Shown: piece by piece, positions 21,201-36,200 of the stretch | Numbering within the stretch: position 1 is the first letter of the stretch | Layout: every line of letters begins with the position of its first letter | Origin: Andrena cerasifolii | Taxonomy: Eukaryota > Arthropoda > Insecta > Hymenoptera > Andrenidae | Direction of reading: 5' to 3' | NCBI RefSeq assembly: GCF_050908995.1 | Contig: NC_135130.1 | Span: 3,713,001 to 3,777,000, forward strand | Length of the DNA stretch: 64,000 nt | Position numbers and translations under genes: made by a program | The notes under the pieces: generated by a model | What the model was told of the DNA's origin: nothing | Databases searched by the model: none | The model's input: only the letters and a program-made list of their open reading frames with translations

Positions 21201-24200
21201 TCGCCAAGAAGAATAGCACATTTGAGAATTTGCGGCGAAAACTAATACATCACAACAGGGTTTAGCCACGAAGAATAGCACATTTGTGAATTTGCGGCGA
21301 AAACTAATACATCACAACAGGGTTTAGCCACGAAGAATAGCACATTTGTGAATTTGCGGCGAAAACTAATACATCACAACAGGGTTTAGCCACGAAGAAT
21401 AGCACATTTGTGAATTTGCGGCGAAAACTAATACATCACAACAGGGTTTAGCCACGAAGAATAGCACATTTGTGAATTTGCGGCGAAAACTAATACATCA
21501 CAACAGGGTTTAGCCACGAAGAATAGCACATTTGAGAATTTGCGGCGAAAATTAACACATCACAACAGGGTTTAGCCACGAAGAATAGCACATTTGAGAA
21601 TTTGCGGTGAAAACTAACACATCACAACAGGGTTTAGCCACGAAGAATAGCACATTTGAGAATTTGCGGCGAAAACTAATACATCACAACAGGGTTTAGC
21701 CACGAAGAATAGCACATTTGAGAATTTGCGGCGAAAACTAATACATCACAACAGGGTTTAGCCACGAAGAATAGCACATTTGAAAATTTGCGGCGAAAAC
21801 TAATACATCACAACAGGGTTTAGCCACGAAGAATAGCACATTTGAGAATTTGCGGCGAAAACTAATACATCACAACAGGGTTTAGCCACGAAGAATAGCA
21901 CATTTGAGAATTTGCGGCGAAAACTAATACATCACAACAGGGTTTAGCCACGAAGAATAGCACATTTGAGAATTTGCGGCGAAAACTAATACATCACAAC
22001 AGGGTTTAGCCACGAAGAATAGCACATTTGAAAATTTGCGGCGAAAACTAATACATCACAACAGGGTTTAGCCACGAAGAATAGCACATTTGAGAATTTG
22101 CGGCGAAAACTAATACATCACAACAGGGTTTAGCCACGAAGAATAGCACATTTGAGAATTTGCGGCGAAAACTAATACATCACAACAGGGTTTAGCCACG
22201 AAGAATAGCACATTTGTGAATTTGCGGCGAAAACTAATACATCACAACAGGGTTTAGCCACGAAGAATAGCACATTTGAGAATTTGCGGCGAAAATTAAC
22301 ACATCACAACAGGGTTTAGCCACGAAGAATAGCACATTTGAGACTTTGCGGCGGAAACTAACACATCACAGCAGGGTTTAGCCACGAAGAATAGCACATT
22401 TGAGAATTTGCGGCGAAAAGTAATACATCACAACAGGGTTTAGCCACGAAGAATCGCACGTTTTTGATTATATTGCAGACTGCAGAAACTATCACGTTTC
22501 AGCGCCTGGTCAGTTTAAGAGAATTCAGTTGTTGAAAATAGTGTTTAATAAATAATAATTCCATCTAATCTCCAAAAGACAACACATACAGTCTGTCCCA
22601 CAAGAGCGTGTTCCTCGTAGTCACAGCCCTGTACTTTAAGGAGACCTTTTGGTCTAAAAGTCGATTTTTTTTTATTTATTTTTTTTTTTCGAATGTTCAA
22701 TCTTTTAGGAATACGTGTTTAAAATGATTTGTTGGAATTCGTAAAATTCCCGAAGCTATAAGCATTTGAGTAGCGGCAAATGCATGGGTAACACCCAGCC
22801 ATTCGGCACTCTCATAAAACTTTAAACGCGCTTTTCTCGAAACAGTGTTCTCAAAACGGTGGGACTTGTATTTCCAAAAGTTATTATCCAATTCGACTGA
22901 AACTTTTTTATTTTGCAGAATATACTTCTAGCTAGGGGGAATACCAGAAAAAATACAAAAAATTGAAAATTTATAATTTTCAAAGGCGTTGAAAGGATGA
23001 AAAATATAGGGAAAAAGTGATTTCAAACTTCAAGTGTTTTATTTTCTAAAAAAATGTAATTTTTGTATTTCTCTTTGCCCCCCCCCCCGCCCAGCTAGAA
23101 GTATATGCTTTAAAATAAAAAAAGTTTCAGTCGAATCGGATAATAACTTTTGGAGATACAGGTCCCACCGATTTGGATCAATTTTTTGATTAATTATAAA
23201 ACAAAAAATATATTTCTATAATATAAGACAACCTTAATACAATGCAAAAAGTCCCATTAAATTATATATAGTAGTTTCTATGATTCATCTGTAAAGGTCT
23301 GGAACAGATCCATCAATCCTATCAACAATCCTATCGAAAAATAATTTTTATAAAATCAGTTTGACAGTAACAGGTATGTATACCGTTGAATATATATTTT
23401 TAATGTAGTATATGTCGTGACAGAGCTCTATAAAAAACATTATAATTTAAAAAGTTATTCTACACATACTACATGAAAAATATATATTCAACTATATACA
23501 TACCTGTTACTGTCAAACTGATTTTATAAAACTTATTTTTTTATAGAATTGTTTGCGTTCCGTGCGGTACTAGCTCGCATCAATCAACAATGCACAAATG
23601 CCATGCAATGCATATCAATGGCGTGCACAGTACAGATGAATCATGAACACGTGATCACGGCCATATTGAATTTTAGTTCGAAAAATTTGGAACTGCCTAG
23701 GTGGCAGTTGAAACACTGTTCCAAAATCGCAACTGAGAGTGGCGCCCCCTGGGTAGGATATAGGCAGATTTCAATGTACAATTATGCCAAGTTTTTTGCA
23801 AATATCTCGTAAACCAAAGCCGAGCCCCGAAAACTTTACAGGGAAATGTTGTTCAGAATGATGAACTTGACGACATATGTGAAATTCATTGAAATCGGAG
23901 AAACCTCCCCTAATCTAAACATTTACCAAAATCCTTGACTTTTTAATTTTTTTGTGAAAATCTCGAATTTTCACGGACCATACCAGAGGTTCCCTGGAAA
24001 ATGACACATGTCCTACACATCCTGTAATTTTTTCAAGTCCTTCCGGACCTCCGTTTTTTTGTAATCACTGCAAAAGGGCAGAAAAACCACCTTACACATC
24101 ACAAGACTGTAGCGCCGTCATATATCTATATATATATATTATAATTTTTTTTTACAGTTTATAGTATTAATAAACATTACCCAAAAGTACCAGACAGAAT

Positions 24201-27200
24201 TTATAATCATCTCCTTGCATTTCATTCGCAAAAAAAGTACTTGATTTTCGAGCGATTAAGGTCACGAATAATATACATTCCAAACCGCGGGATCCTCACT
24301 CAATCGCAACACAGACATTCAGAAATCCACATCCTGATAACCACTAATAATCACACTTCTGCTCGCGCAATATTTTTCACTCAAAATTAGTTTCACATTG
24401 CACCAATGAAGCATTTACATCCCCCTGCGCGTCGCTTTCTACAACAGAAATGAACACCAATGAAAGCCAACCTTGCACCAAGAAAACTACAGAATTAAAC
24501 ACCTGCCAAAGACCCAGAGAGGGAAAAGCTGCTAATTCCGAATACACACTTCGCCTCCAGTTTTTCGTCACCGCGACAGAGGTAACAGTTTCTATTAACA
24601 ACGAGGAGCACGGGCACGTGTTGCCACAGTTTTTTGCGATGATATTAATCGCGGTATTTTTATGGATCGATGGAACTCGGAAAAGACGAGAACGAGGGCA
24701 CGCGGTGACAAAGGCTACACTCAAGTTCTGAACAAACACAACTCGCGGGCGATGCAGTTTCCCTGTTTGACGAGTTTTGGCAATCCATTTTCCTTGTAAA
24801 TAGGGTCTCGTTGCTCTGTGTCCCAAGAGAAATAGAAAACATTCCCGGGTCACGCGTTTCCGACAAGCGTTCGGTTGCACTTTGTGCTTATGATTGCCGA
24901 CGAAATGCACTCGTCCCCGACTGGACCGCCCGTTCATGCTCCCAATCTCGCCGGCAGTCGCGTGTATCCGGATCAAATGGGGGCTGGCAGGTCGCATGAT
25001 TATTCCACTGTCCGCGGCGTCGATACACAGCGGCACGTTGCAGCGTTACAGTTTCTGTTCTGATCCGTTGTAACAGTTCACTTATGGGAAGATCGCGGCC
25101 TGGGTTGAATGTCGTTTGCCTTTTACATCCACCTTTTTGTGGATCAATTCTCATCAACGTAGGTGAATACCTTTGTTTTGTTCCGAGCATGAGGATTCTG
25201 AACAACGAATCAGATCAGAAACTGTGACGTGGGCAAAAGTTTTTATAGGTAAAAATTTTTAATAACTGAGAACGAACAATCAATATTTCAAAGTATCGAA
25301 GTACCGTCAAGGATTCCTGATCAACAATTCCTGATCAGTTTAGGAAAATAAACCAAATAATAAGCTTAATATGATACAAATTTATTTTAACAAATTAGTA
25401 AATAGTTATGAAGTATTTTGAAATTTATATGCAAACTTTTATAGCTCATAGTAAAACGTGTGAAGGTGATTAGAAACTGCACCCTTTGCATTTTTCACTT
25501 TCAAAGTTAAATTATATAATAAATATTATTATGTGTGCACTTTTTTAATACCAAATTAAAGTTAATACATAGATTTACTGAGATAACAGAAATTTTTTTA
25601 AATTTGGTTAAGTTTTCCCTTTATACGTTTCAAAACCTGCGGTAGTTACTCTTAAGTGATCAGGAACTGGGTCCTTGACGGTAGTACTATTAGGTTTGGC
25701 CATTATCGGGGTCAAAATGTAATTTGAATGAAAAGTCGAAAACGGAAGATAATTGTCAAATAATCTGGCTATCTTCATTTGACGAATAGTATCCTTTATT
25801 TAGTATTCCAAATTTTTACACAAACAAGTTTCTGAGTTTTAAATGGGGAATGTTATTCGTTAAATGAAGATGACCAGGTTATTCGACAGTTGGAATGGAA
25901 GGTACAGATTAAAGGTATATGTCTTTTAATTCATTTTTTATTTGGCTTAGATAGTGGCTATGTCTAATTATAGGATCTTCATGCTGTTGATTATTATTTG
26001 ATAATTTTTTTAAGACGAGAAGGACTGTTGCGAATACTTTGGAGAGATCTAATCTTTGCGTTTCCTACTACTATAAAGTTGTTCGATTTTATCATAATAT
26101 TTATTATAATAATTAAAAATAAAAAAATTATGTTTAACGGTTTGACTAAAAATACACTAAAAATTAAAAAATAATTATTTTCTTGTATTACAATTTCGAT
26201 GGTGATATGTGACTTTAAATAAAATAATACAAACTGTGATTATCCTTTTTCTATTCAATTACTGATTTTAACAATTCTACAGAATAATCACAGAGTTTGT
26301 ATGAGTTTATTTAAAGTCACATATAACCATTGAAGTTGTAGCACAAGAAAAGAATTATTTTTTATTTTTTATTGCATTTTTAGTAAAATCCTTTAACATA
26401 ATTTTTTTATATATATTTTTATTTTTTAGTTTTTAATGTTGGTGGATTTTTTATATTTTTTTCTAGTTTATAGTGTTTGGGGATTTTCTTTCTATATATA
26501 TTTTTCTAGGTTCTGGTGTTTGTGAATTTTTTTATACATTTATTTTTATATTTTTTATTTTTGACTTTCTTGTTTAAAAAATTATATTGCCATCCAAACT
26601 ACACACGCCTGCAAAGTTTTAAGACAATTGGATTAGTGGAAGTGGGTGACAATTGAGTTGCCAGATTTGAACCATACACCAAACAAACAAACACCAAACA
26701 TACAGAGGATCGAAGTTAAGTAAAAATCATTTAAAAACAGAGGCATTTTGTTTTCTATATCTGTTATAACTATCTGTCTATAACAATAATCTGTTTTACC
26801 TTGCTCGTAAAATGTTTTAACTACAACTATAAAATATCCACGATGAAGTACGAACAGTAAAGACATAGCCAAGTTACTTTTATCATTTTTATCGAGTTTT
26901 AATGACAGTACTAAGAATACTGTACAGTACTGGTAGCACGTGAAAAGAAAGTGGAAATATGCTGTCATACAAAGACGTTATTTTATTGTCCCATTGGTCT
27001 TCAAATAGGATTCCCTAGTAATTGCAAATGTATTTACTATCTGGAGAGCTAAAATTTCATTAATACAACTTTCTTCAGTCGTACAACGCTGGAGGGGATA
27101 GAAGAGACAGAGATTTATTAGCAAGAAATACGAGAGGGGGTGGTTGGTACTACTTTGACGTGGGCGTATTACTCTGAGTTTGCGAAAAGATAGTAACTTG

Positions 27201-30200
27201 AAAAGAAAAATATTTGGTAAATATACACAGTGTCTAAAGAAATGATGTACTCTCTTTTCTGGTATAGTTTAACAAAAAATAAATTTAATAGATTTGGTGA
27301 AATATTTTCAAACCTAGATCACACGCTATAATTCTTCGATTTGTATTAATGCCAGGGGAGAATTATAACACAATTGCATCGTGTAATAATTTAACAGAAA
27401 CCACAATATATGCGTCTAATTTTTGCATCAACAGCTTTCAATAACCATAAGAATTAAATTTTGGCAGATTGTTTTATCCCTAAAACTTAATTATCGCTGT
27501 TCACAAATACACGTGCCCATTATAAATTTGGATGCCTCATAAATCTTATTAGACTCAAAAGAAACGAAAAAATAAAACGAAAGCACTTTTTTAACTAGAC
27601 TTAAATGTTGCAGAAGCACTCACAATAATACATAAACAAAAATAAAATTTAACTGTAAGCTTCTGTAGAACGAAAATTTCATTCACATGCATCACAATGG
27701 GGTTGACTCCTGATTAATTCACAGAAATTATATTGCAGCTATAAATTTCTTATATTGACTAACTGTAGCAGCAAAAATGTAGGACAATTTAATGAAAACT
27801 CTTTGCAGAAGAGAAGTGTCATTCGCACCCTTCGCAAAAATTCACAAAAATTAGAGTGCGAGTGTGAGAAAAGCATGAAAGAAAAGGTGGCCCATTGACA
27901 ATAGCGAGAACGTAAGAAGAAGACTGTGCAGCCAAGAAGCTTCATTCACATCTATCACAATGGCCACAACCCCTCGTCAATTCGCACAGATGGGGCGATA
28001 AATTCGAAGCATCGCATCAAACCGAAACGGAATATTTATGGTACTCTATTTTCTGAAAACGCTGCGCTATACGTTTTCATTTTAAACACCCTGTATACGT
28101 ACTTTATCGGCACAAACAACGATGAATTTTATGCTCAAGGTATCTAACATTCGACATAGCGAGCGAAGCTTCCAAGAGAAATGATGCTGCGTTATAAGAA
28201 TCTGTATACCTCAGGAAAATTGTTTTATTGCTTCCTCCCTCCCATTCGTCGCGCGGCGAAGTCGGACATCTACGTCGGGAGATTCATAAATTGTTACGCT
28301 CAGACGTTAAATCTGCACTTGATTACAGTTAGCAGCGGTTGTTGCGTCAACTGTAAACATTTCCCAGTGGAAAATGTAATTACGTTCGACGCAGTGACTG
28401 TCGGAACAACTAGGGTGCGTCGATAAATTACAGGATCCTTTCGCGAAAAAAAAAATGTAACCCAATTGAGGGGTTGAAATGGAAAATGACAGAAATTAAT
28501 ATTTTCAGTATTCTCTTTTCAACCACGTTGTTACTTATGACAGCCCCACAAACTAAAAGAAATTATTACAGCGCTTACAGCGTTCACCACCGCACTGGCC
28601 ATGGAATTTACATCCTTTTCCACTAAAAAAAAATTGTTTACTTCTTTGGCAAATTACATAAATAAGTTGTAGCCAAATTTGTCTTTTGTTGAACAGATTT
28701 AGGAACTCAGTTTAATATTGTTTGTTTTAATTGAGTGTAATCTTGGTCTTCACTTGACAAATAAAGGGAGAAGTAAGACAGAAACTGCTTTGTGTTTCCT
28801 CTAAATAAAGACGTTCTCGTAACGTTTAGTAAATTAATAAATTCCAGGGCAGAATTTTTTAATATTATTATAACACTCTTCTTCAGAAATTGATTTTACT
28901 TTATTTAATATCATTGGCTTCAATTTCAATCTAAATACTTGTAGACTGTCAAATAAAAAGGGTGGATAGTGTCTCGTTCAGAATTTCATGTTTACAGAAA
29001 GAAGCTCTTGTGCTTTCATTGAAGTGATTGGAACATAATCACTTTTGCTGCTTTGTGACTAGTCAAACGTGATATCTACAAGAACGATTTTATTTAAAAA
29101 AAGTTACGTACTACTCACTAATTTTGTTAAGTATATATAACCTGCATGCTACACGGATTTTTTTATGTGGAACCTTAACGACTAAGAGGAACGGAGTTAA
29201 GGTAGGTTTTCCTGTACGTGACTGGACGAAACGTGATGAAATTCAAAGTCGATTTTCAAATTAAAAGAGTAACATTTGAAGAACATTTGGTAATTTTTTC
29301 GTAGCAAAATATTTACGTTTATAATAAAATAAAAGGCGACATCCAAGAAGCATTTTTAAAAATTTGCTTTTGCGGTGAGCATTGCCATTCGGAACCAGAT
29401 TATCTAAAATCAAAAAACAAAAAAGATTTCGTTAGTATATTAATGTATCCTCAGGTTGACGGAGAGAATTTTCCGAAATATTAAGTTAAAACAACATGGC
29501 AGCTATTTAAAGTTGAAATCCTGATTTTCTCGCGTAATTTTTGCAGGAAAAAATCAGGATTTCAACTTTAAATAGCCGCCATGTTGTTTTAACTTAATAT
29601 TTCGGAAAATTCTCTCCGCCAACCTGAGGATACATTAATATACTAACGAAATCTTTTTTGTTTTTTGATTTTAGATAATTTTGGTTCCGAATGGCAATGC
29701 TCACCGCAAAAGCAAATTTTTAAAAATGCTTCTTGGATGTCGCCTTTTATTTTATTATAAACGTAAATATTTTTCTACGAAAAAATTACCAAATGTTCTT
29801 CAAATGTTGCTCTTTGAAACGCAAAAAGTTTTGTAAAATTATACGCTTCCGCTTCTTCAAAAAAAATTCACCAATATTCGCCTCTTTTCGACCGCCTGAC
29901 TAGGCATAACCCCTTAACGGTACCTTTACCGCGAACCTTACCACCCCCTTAGCTTACTCCCCGTCTATATAAGTCTACGCTCTAAACTCGTAAGACGAGT
30001 CTGTCAGGCGAGACTGCCCTTTATTATAAATCATTCAAACGAACAAATGCATACACGCAGACGATACGAACCACCCCATTTCACTGCTCCGGCAGTTCTC
30101 GCGTTAACAACTACCTACTTCCATTCTGCAGTTCCTAGTGCTCCTACTGTGCTCATAGAATGAAACAAAATCCTCCTGTCTAATCAATTCACGCAACCAT

Positions 30201-33200
30201 CCAGAATGGACACGAGTTTGATCGTGCTCCATGGGCTGGACACTAAATTCTACCAGCGCATTCCGAAACAATTGCTCGCTCGTTGCGTTAATAGAGCTCG
30301 TAACGATAATCCGATGCATCTATGTAACGCGCACAGAGTTCTGGAAGAACGGTGCACGTCTCGAGGCCGTGGAATCGTGGCGCGCAGATCAAGACGGATG
30401 GAAGACCGTTCCTCGGGAGAAGTAAAGGGACGAGCAACTTGGCCGACCTCGTTGTGGATAGAAACGACGTTATTCCAGGGATCGAGTGATTTAATAAAAG
30501 CCGTTCGCCCCGGCACAAACCCACGAATGCCGCTTGCATTTAAAGCGCGACATAACGATGAACATTTAGCATTTTATCCAATCGACTCCCTTTCTCGATT
30601 TATTGAGCAGAAAGTAGAGGAATGGGCGCGACATTTCTCACGGCTCGCGCATAAATTCTCTCAGGATATTTATTACGCATTGTCCACTTTACTCTGTGGC
30701 GGGGCATTATGAAGTAATGCCAGTGTTTGAAAGACCTCTGGGAAATAGGAAAGGATTCAGGTACAGTGGGCGGCCAAATTATTACACTCAAACACAAAGG
30801 ATCGAGATTTTGTAAGTTTAAGCGATGGAATGGCTGCATCTCTGCGAAAAATGGTCGCAAAAAATATTTGAAAAACGCATTTTCACGCTCGAAGTTTCTA
30901 GGTGTTGAATAAAGCAGTGTTCTGTTTCATCCATTGCGATACTGTTTTATCAAGATGAAGTGCAGTGAACGAGGTCTCAGAAATTTTTGCCTAGTTTCAA
31001 CGTATGCAGGGGCTAAAAAAAAATTTTCCGGTAAATCCAACGAAGCGCTCTTATAGAGCAAACATTTCTCTTTAATTTCGTTTCTCTTTGGTTTTGTTGT
31101 ATGATTTTTATTGGCCGAGTTATTCGCGATCAAAGCAAAAGAGGTAGTTTTCACTTTGAACACCTATAACTTACGAACTCATGATCGTAGACAAATTTTT
31201 ATGAGTGCTTTGGAAAGCTAAGAAAGTTTCCTTTTAGAACCTTTAGTTGCCAATTTAAGATTTTTTTTAAATCGTATTAATTCCATTTTAAAGTGATCCC
31301 AAAAATTGACGAATATGTTTTGAATATAATAATTTAGCCACCCTCTGTAGAGTTTAGTGGACATTTTGTGGGACCTTCTTTTTAATGTTTAAAGGATGTT
31401 TTTTTTTTAGAACGATTCTTAATTTTTCAGGGACTTCTTGGAAATATAAAATGAGCAATTGTCGAGGTTAGGTTGAGGTTTTAGTAGCCCCTTCTTCAAG
31501 TTGTTTATCATTTAAATGGATTTCTTAAGGGGGAACAACACCTTGAAGTCCGGAAAAAAGTGCAATTTTTTGGAATTTTATGTTAGATATCCATACTTCG
31601 TAGGAAAGTCATTGATGTGGGGTTTAAATGTGCATGTAGTGGACAGTATTTTAGAATTTTTTTGTGACAAAATATACAGTTTTAATCAAGTTATAGAGGT
31701 CGAACCCGATCTGATGGTTTCCAACTTTATTCGCGTCGCGTTCATCTAAGAAAAAAAGGGGAGAGCATTTTTTAAATCTATATTAATATAGTTACAGTTA
31801 AGCGTAGGGAAATTTAATTACAATAATTTTTGGAAAAATGGCGCAGCTTAAACGGGAAAGTTCTAAAATTTCGAGTCAGTTTAAGGAAAAAATCAATATA
31901 TTTTGGGGTGGAAAAAAAAGTAAAAATAATTTATTTTTAATTTCCGTACGCTCAACTGTAACTATATTAAAATATGTTCTCCTTTTTTCTTAGATGAACG
32001 CGACGTGAATAAAGTGGGAAACCATCAGATTGTGTTCGACCTCTATAACTTGATTAAAACTGTATATTTTGTCGCCCAAAAATTCTAAAATACTGTCCAC
32101 TACATGCACATTTAAACCCCATATCAATCACTTTCCTACGAAGTGTGGCTATCTAATAAAAAATTCAAAAAAATTGCTCTTTTTTCCGGGCTTCAAGGTG
32201 TTGTTCCCCCCTAAATAACAGTTGTTTTGTTGAAATTCTGATTCGGAATTAAGCAAAAATTCTGTAAGACCTCGTTCACATCAGGCAGGCTGTATTTCAA
32301 CGCAGGTTAAGTTGGAAGACTTTCTACTTCGCTGGAAACTTGAAAGAAACTTGAAAGGGTATTTCCAGTCATGTAAATAGCAGGTTTGCGTTGGTAAATT
32401 AGCTTCAAGTTACTTGAATTCAAGCGACTTGAAGTGAAACAACTTGATTAATGTGAACGAGGCTTTAGGCACGTATTTTGAGACTGATATAGAATTCCAT
32501 TCGTAGTTGAAGACAAATATTATGGAACAACGGAGTGTAAAATTCTTTCAAGGTTGGGCCGGCAGATTGCTAACGATTATTTTAACGTTAATTAATTTTA
32601 ATAACTCTCGACATAACGATAATTGCCATTTTGTGTCCGACATAACGAAACGATACATTACCACAGATATTAAACTTTTAATGAACTTGACGTAACAATA
32701 TATTAATTTCAGATTTCAGTATCACGGTTCCAGAAAAGTTGATAATACGCACAGTTAATGCTTTGTAATCGCATTACATCATAACAATGTCAACAAACGA
32801 GTGTTATCTAGTGTAATGAAATATATTTTCGAAACTAAAGGCTGCAACAGACACGCCGAGTAATTTAGTCGAGTAGCGAGTAATTTAGTAATTTACCATT
32901 TTTTTACTAAACTACTCGACTAAATTTTAGTGTTCACACACGAAAAATTACTAAATTACTCGCTACTCGACTAAATTACTTGACGTGTCTGAATCAGCCT
33001 TAACGTATTGCCCAGATAAACAAGTTTCAATTATATGTTAAGCCTGAAATTTGGAATGTTTCTAATGGCTCATAATCATCCACACAGATTTTCGAAAACC
33101 CTGCGAAATTACATAATTAGATATCTTAATCACGAAAAATTCGTCGAATCAGTGGGTGTTCTTCATGCACCTTAATACATTATCGAAAAAATAAAATCTA

Positions 33201-36200
33201 TTTACAAAAGGCCATACATTTCTGAAATCTAAAATATTTAATATATCTCCAACTCTGTCTATATTTATCGATTATACCAGACTATATTTTATCGCGAAAG
33301 AAAGTATTAATACTATTTCTCGTCACAGAAAGTAACATACTGCAATAAAATTAATGAAAAAAAAATAAAGAAAGTAATAGTAAATTAAATATCTAGAATT
33401 ATTGAAATATTTAACCCACTCTTTCCACGAAAGACTTGAAATAAAATTCTATTAAATTCAAACCAAAAATACAGTTGTTAGTAGAATTAGGATTCATTGT
33501 ATTATACCAAATTCTGTATGTAAATTATAATTTTTCACTTTCCATATTTATGAATTAAGATAATTTTTATCTACGATGATATAAAAATAATTGATATTTT
33601 GCCTGTATGAACCCTGTTCACCACTATCAATATTTATTATAAATATTACATTTACGACATGTCAAACTCGTGGCTTACCTAACATATAATAAGTTCTTAG
33701 AAATACAAAGATATATTACTAAAAATCACTTTAATTGTCACACATGCAACAGGAGAAACTGACAAATGAAAAATTTTACTGCAGCATATAGACCAAAAAA
33801 TCCACTAGACTCAGTATAAGACACACTCGAAAACGGAGTTTACTCTCAAAGCTCGAAAGTTTGCATTTACTTTACGCTCCTTTCGCCGCCCTTTTGCATA
33901 GAAATTTATTTCCAAAAATGACAAGAATGGTTTCAAACGCACATCCGTCGAGGAATGGAACTTCCAAAGCACATTCTGTTGAACGTGAAAACATGCCTTA
34001 AGCAAGCAACTCTTCCACCCCCGAGTAATATTTTTCATGCCGCAAATGATGCGTTTCTCGTTCGAGCATTTTTGGCAATAACTTATTGAATAATTCCCAT
34101 ATAAAAAAAGTCAATCGACTCGAAGGGCCGCGTGACGTTTGTTACGCAACGATGTCGTTCGAAAACGGCGTGGCGGTGATCATCAATCGCTCGATGGAAC
34201 ATGTCCATTCTGTAATCACTGTATTAACAACGTGTCGCTAAATAACGACGATAACAAACTCGCGGATGTAAAGTTTTTGCCAGGCAACGGGACGCCCGAT
34301 GATTATTTTCATTTATTGCGTAACGAGAGTGCACTCCGTTGTTTTCCAATTTGTCGAATTCCTGGACGCGCGCAGCTCCGCAAGAACCATTCCCGCTCCA
34401 TCGCGAGATTGCTATTAGACCTGTTCGGGGCTGCCCCTAGACTCCTACCGGTTCGTTGTTAGGAGAAGTAATCGAGAGCCCGATGGGATTTTACGGATTT
34501 CGATCAACTACTGTTGTTTGTTTAGTACTTAAAATATCCTATTCCATAAGTGGCTATTCTTTGTGTTTCTCCCTCATAGGCGCACTGGAGAGCAATTTTT
34601 ATATTTCCCGGATTGATACGGGCTGGAAAATATGAAGAAGCCTTTCTAATCGAATTACATCTTACAAGGTAAGATCCCGAACCCGGAAATTCAAAAAATT
34701 CTCAGACTTTGTGAATATTTAGGGGATTTCCTACTGGTTACAGCGCACTTTTTGTTTGCTGCCCTAATTCACTCTAAGGGGATGAAATTGATCTCTTGAA
34801 TTCTGGCTATTTTCCGATTTTTTGTTGTAACTCGCGAACCGTAAGAAATGTAAGTTACTAAATGATAGTATTACTTCACCCGGTGGGTGGCGCACCCCAT
34901 ATTGTAACACAGGTTGTCGCTACCGGGTCGAAAATACCCAAAATTGAAACGTAAAAAAACAGGGTTTCAGAATAATTTTTTTAACTTTGTAATTTTGATG
35001 TTAAAGTACAGTGTTTTAGGAATCAAACAAAATTTATGAAATATCTTAAAATCTTTATTAAAGTTCTTTAAAAAATTGTAACAAAAATTCAAACAGTTCA
35101 TATTTTCGCAACTAGCGCCTCTGTGGTAAATTTTACCCAGTAGCGCCTCCCGCCGAGTTAAAAGAAGTAACTTTTGTCTTGGAACCTTTTTTCTATCTCT
35201 TACAGATTGCGAGTTACAAAATAAAATCGGAAAATAGCCGATTTTTCAGGGGTTAATTCTACCCCGTTAGTGTGAATTTTGGGCAGCAAAAAGAAAAGCG
35301 TTGTAATCAGGAGGAAAACCGCTACGTATTCGCAAAGCTTCGGATTTTTATTCGAATTTTCGGGATCTGCCCTTGTTAGTCAATTTTTAGTGGAATTATT
35401 AGAAAAATATTGTATGCTTGTGAAGTCTTTGTACGATAAGATGGGTCAAGTATCTTGTTAGATCCGCCTTTATATAGAATGTTTACTTTAATTCCTCAAT
35501 ATTTCGTAGGGTGCATCTATGCCACAAAAGAAGGGGATGATCTTATGCAGAAAAATGCGTCGGAGAGACTGTATTTCTTATAATAACGAATTTAAGTGAA
35601 CCGCATGCAGCCTGTTTTGATAAAACTGTAAGCGCCGAAATTAAAAAAAAAAAATTATCGGAAAATGTTCTACAGTGTGGCGAAATTTTCGTTAATTTTT
35701 TAGATCAATTTAAAATAGATTTAACACGATTTTTAAAAAATCTTAAATTGACAACTAATGGTTCTGAAAGGAAAGTTTCTTAGCTTTCCAAAACACTCCT
35801 GAAACGTTGTTTACGATCATGAGTTCGCAAATTATAGGTGTTCAAAGTGAAAAGTACCTTTTTTGCTTTGATCTCGAATAACTCAATCAATAAGTATAAA
35901 AAAACAAAAGCGAAACCAAAAAAAAACAAAATTAAAAAGAAATGTTTGTTCTATAAGAGCCCTTCGTTGGATTTACAGGAAAAAATTTTTTTTTGGCTCG
36001 TGCATACGTTGAAACTAGGCAAAAATTTCTGAAACTTCGTTCACTGCACTTCATCTTGATAAAACAGTATCATAATGGATGAAAAAAAAATGTTCAGTCG
36101 TTGTATCAAAAACTAGAAACTTCAAGCGTTAAAATGCGTTTTTTAAAAATATTTTTTGCGACCATTTTTCGCAGAGATACAGCCATTCCATCGCTTAAAC

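Noticed and set aside
21200..22455. CRISPR-like array
   Set aside because: Units are contiguous 62-bp head-to-tail copies with no unique spacers, in a eukaryotic intron.
30206..30712. 168-codon ORF as a gene
   Set aside because: Overlapping open frames on both strands, no domain, no splice or start context; treated as a GC-richer island.
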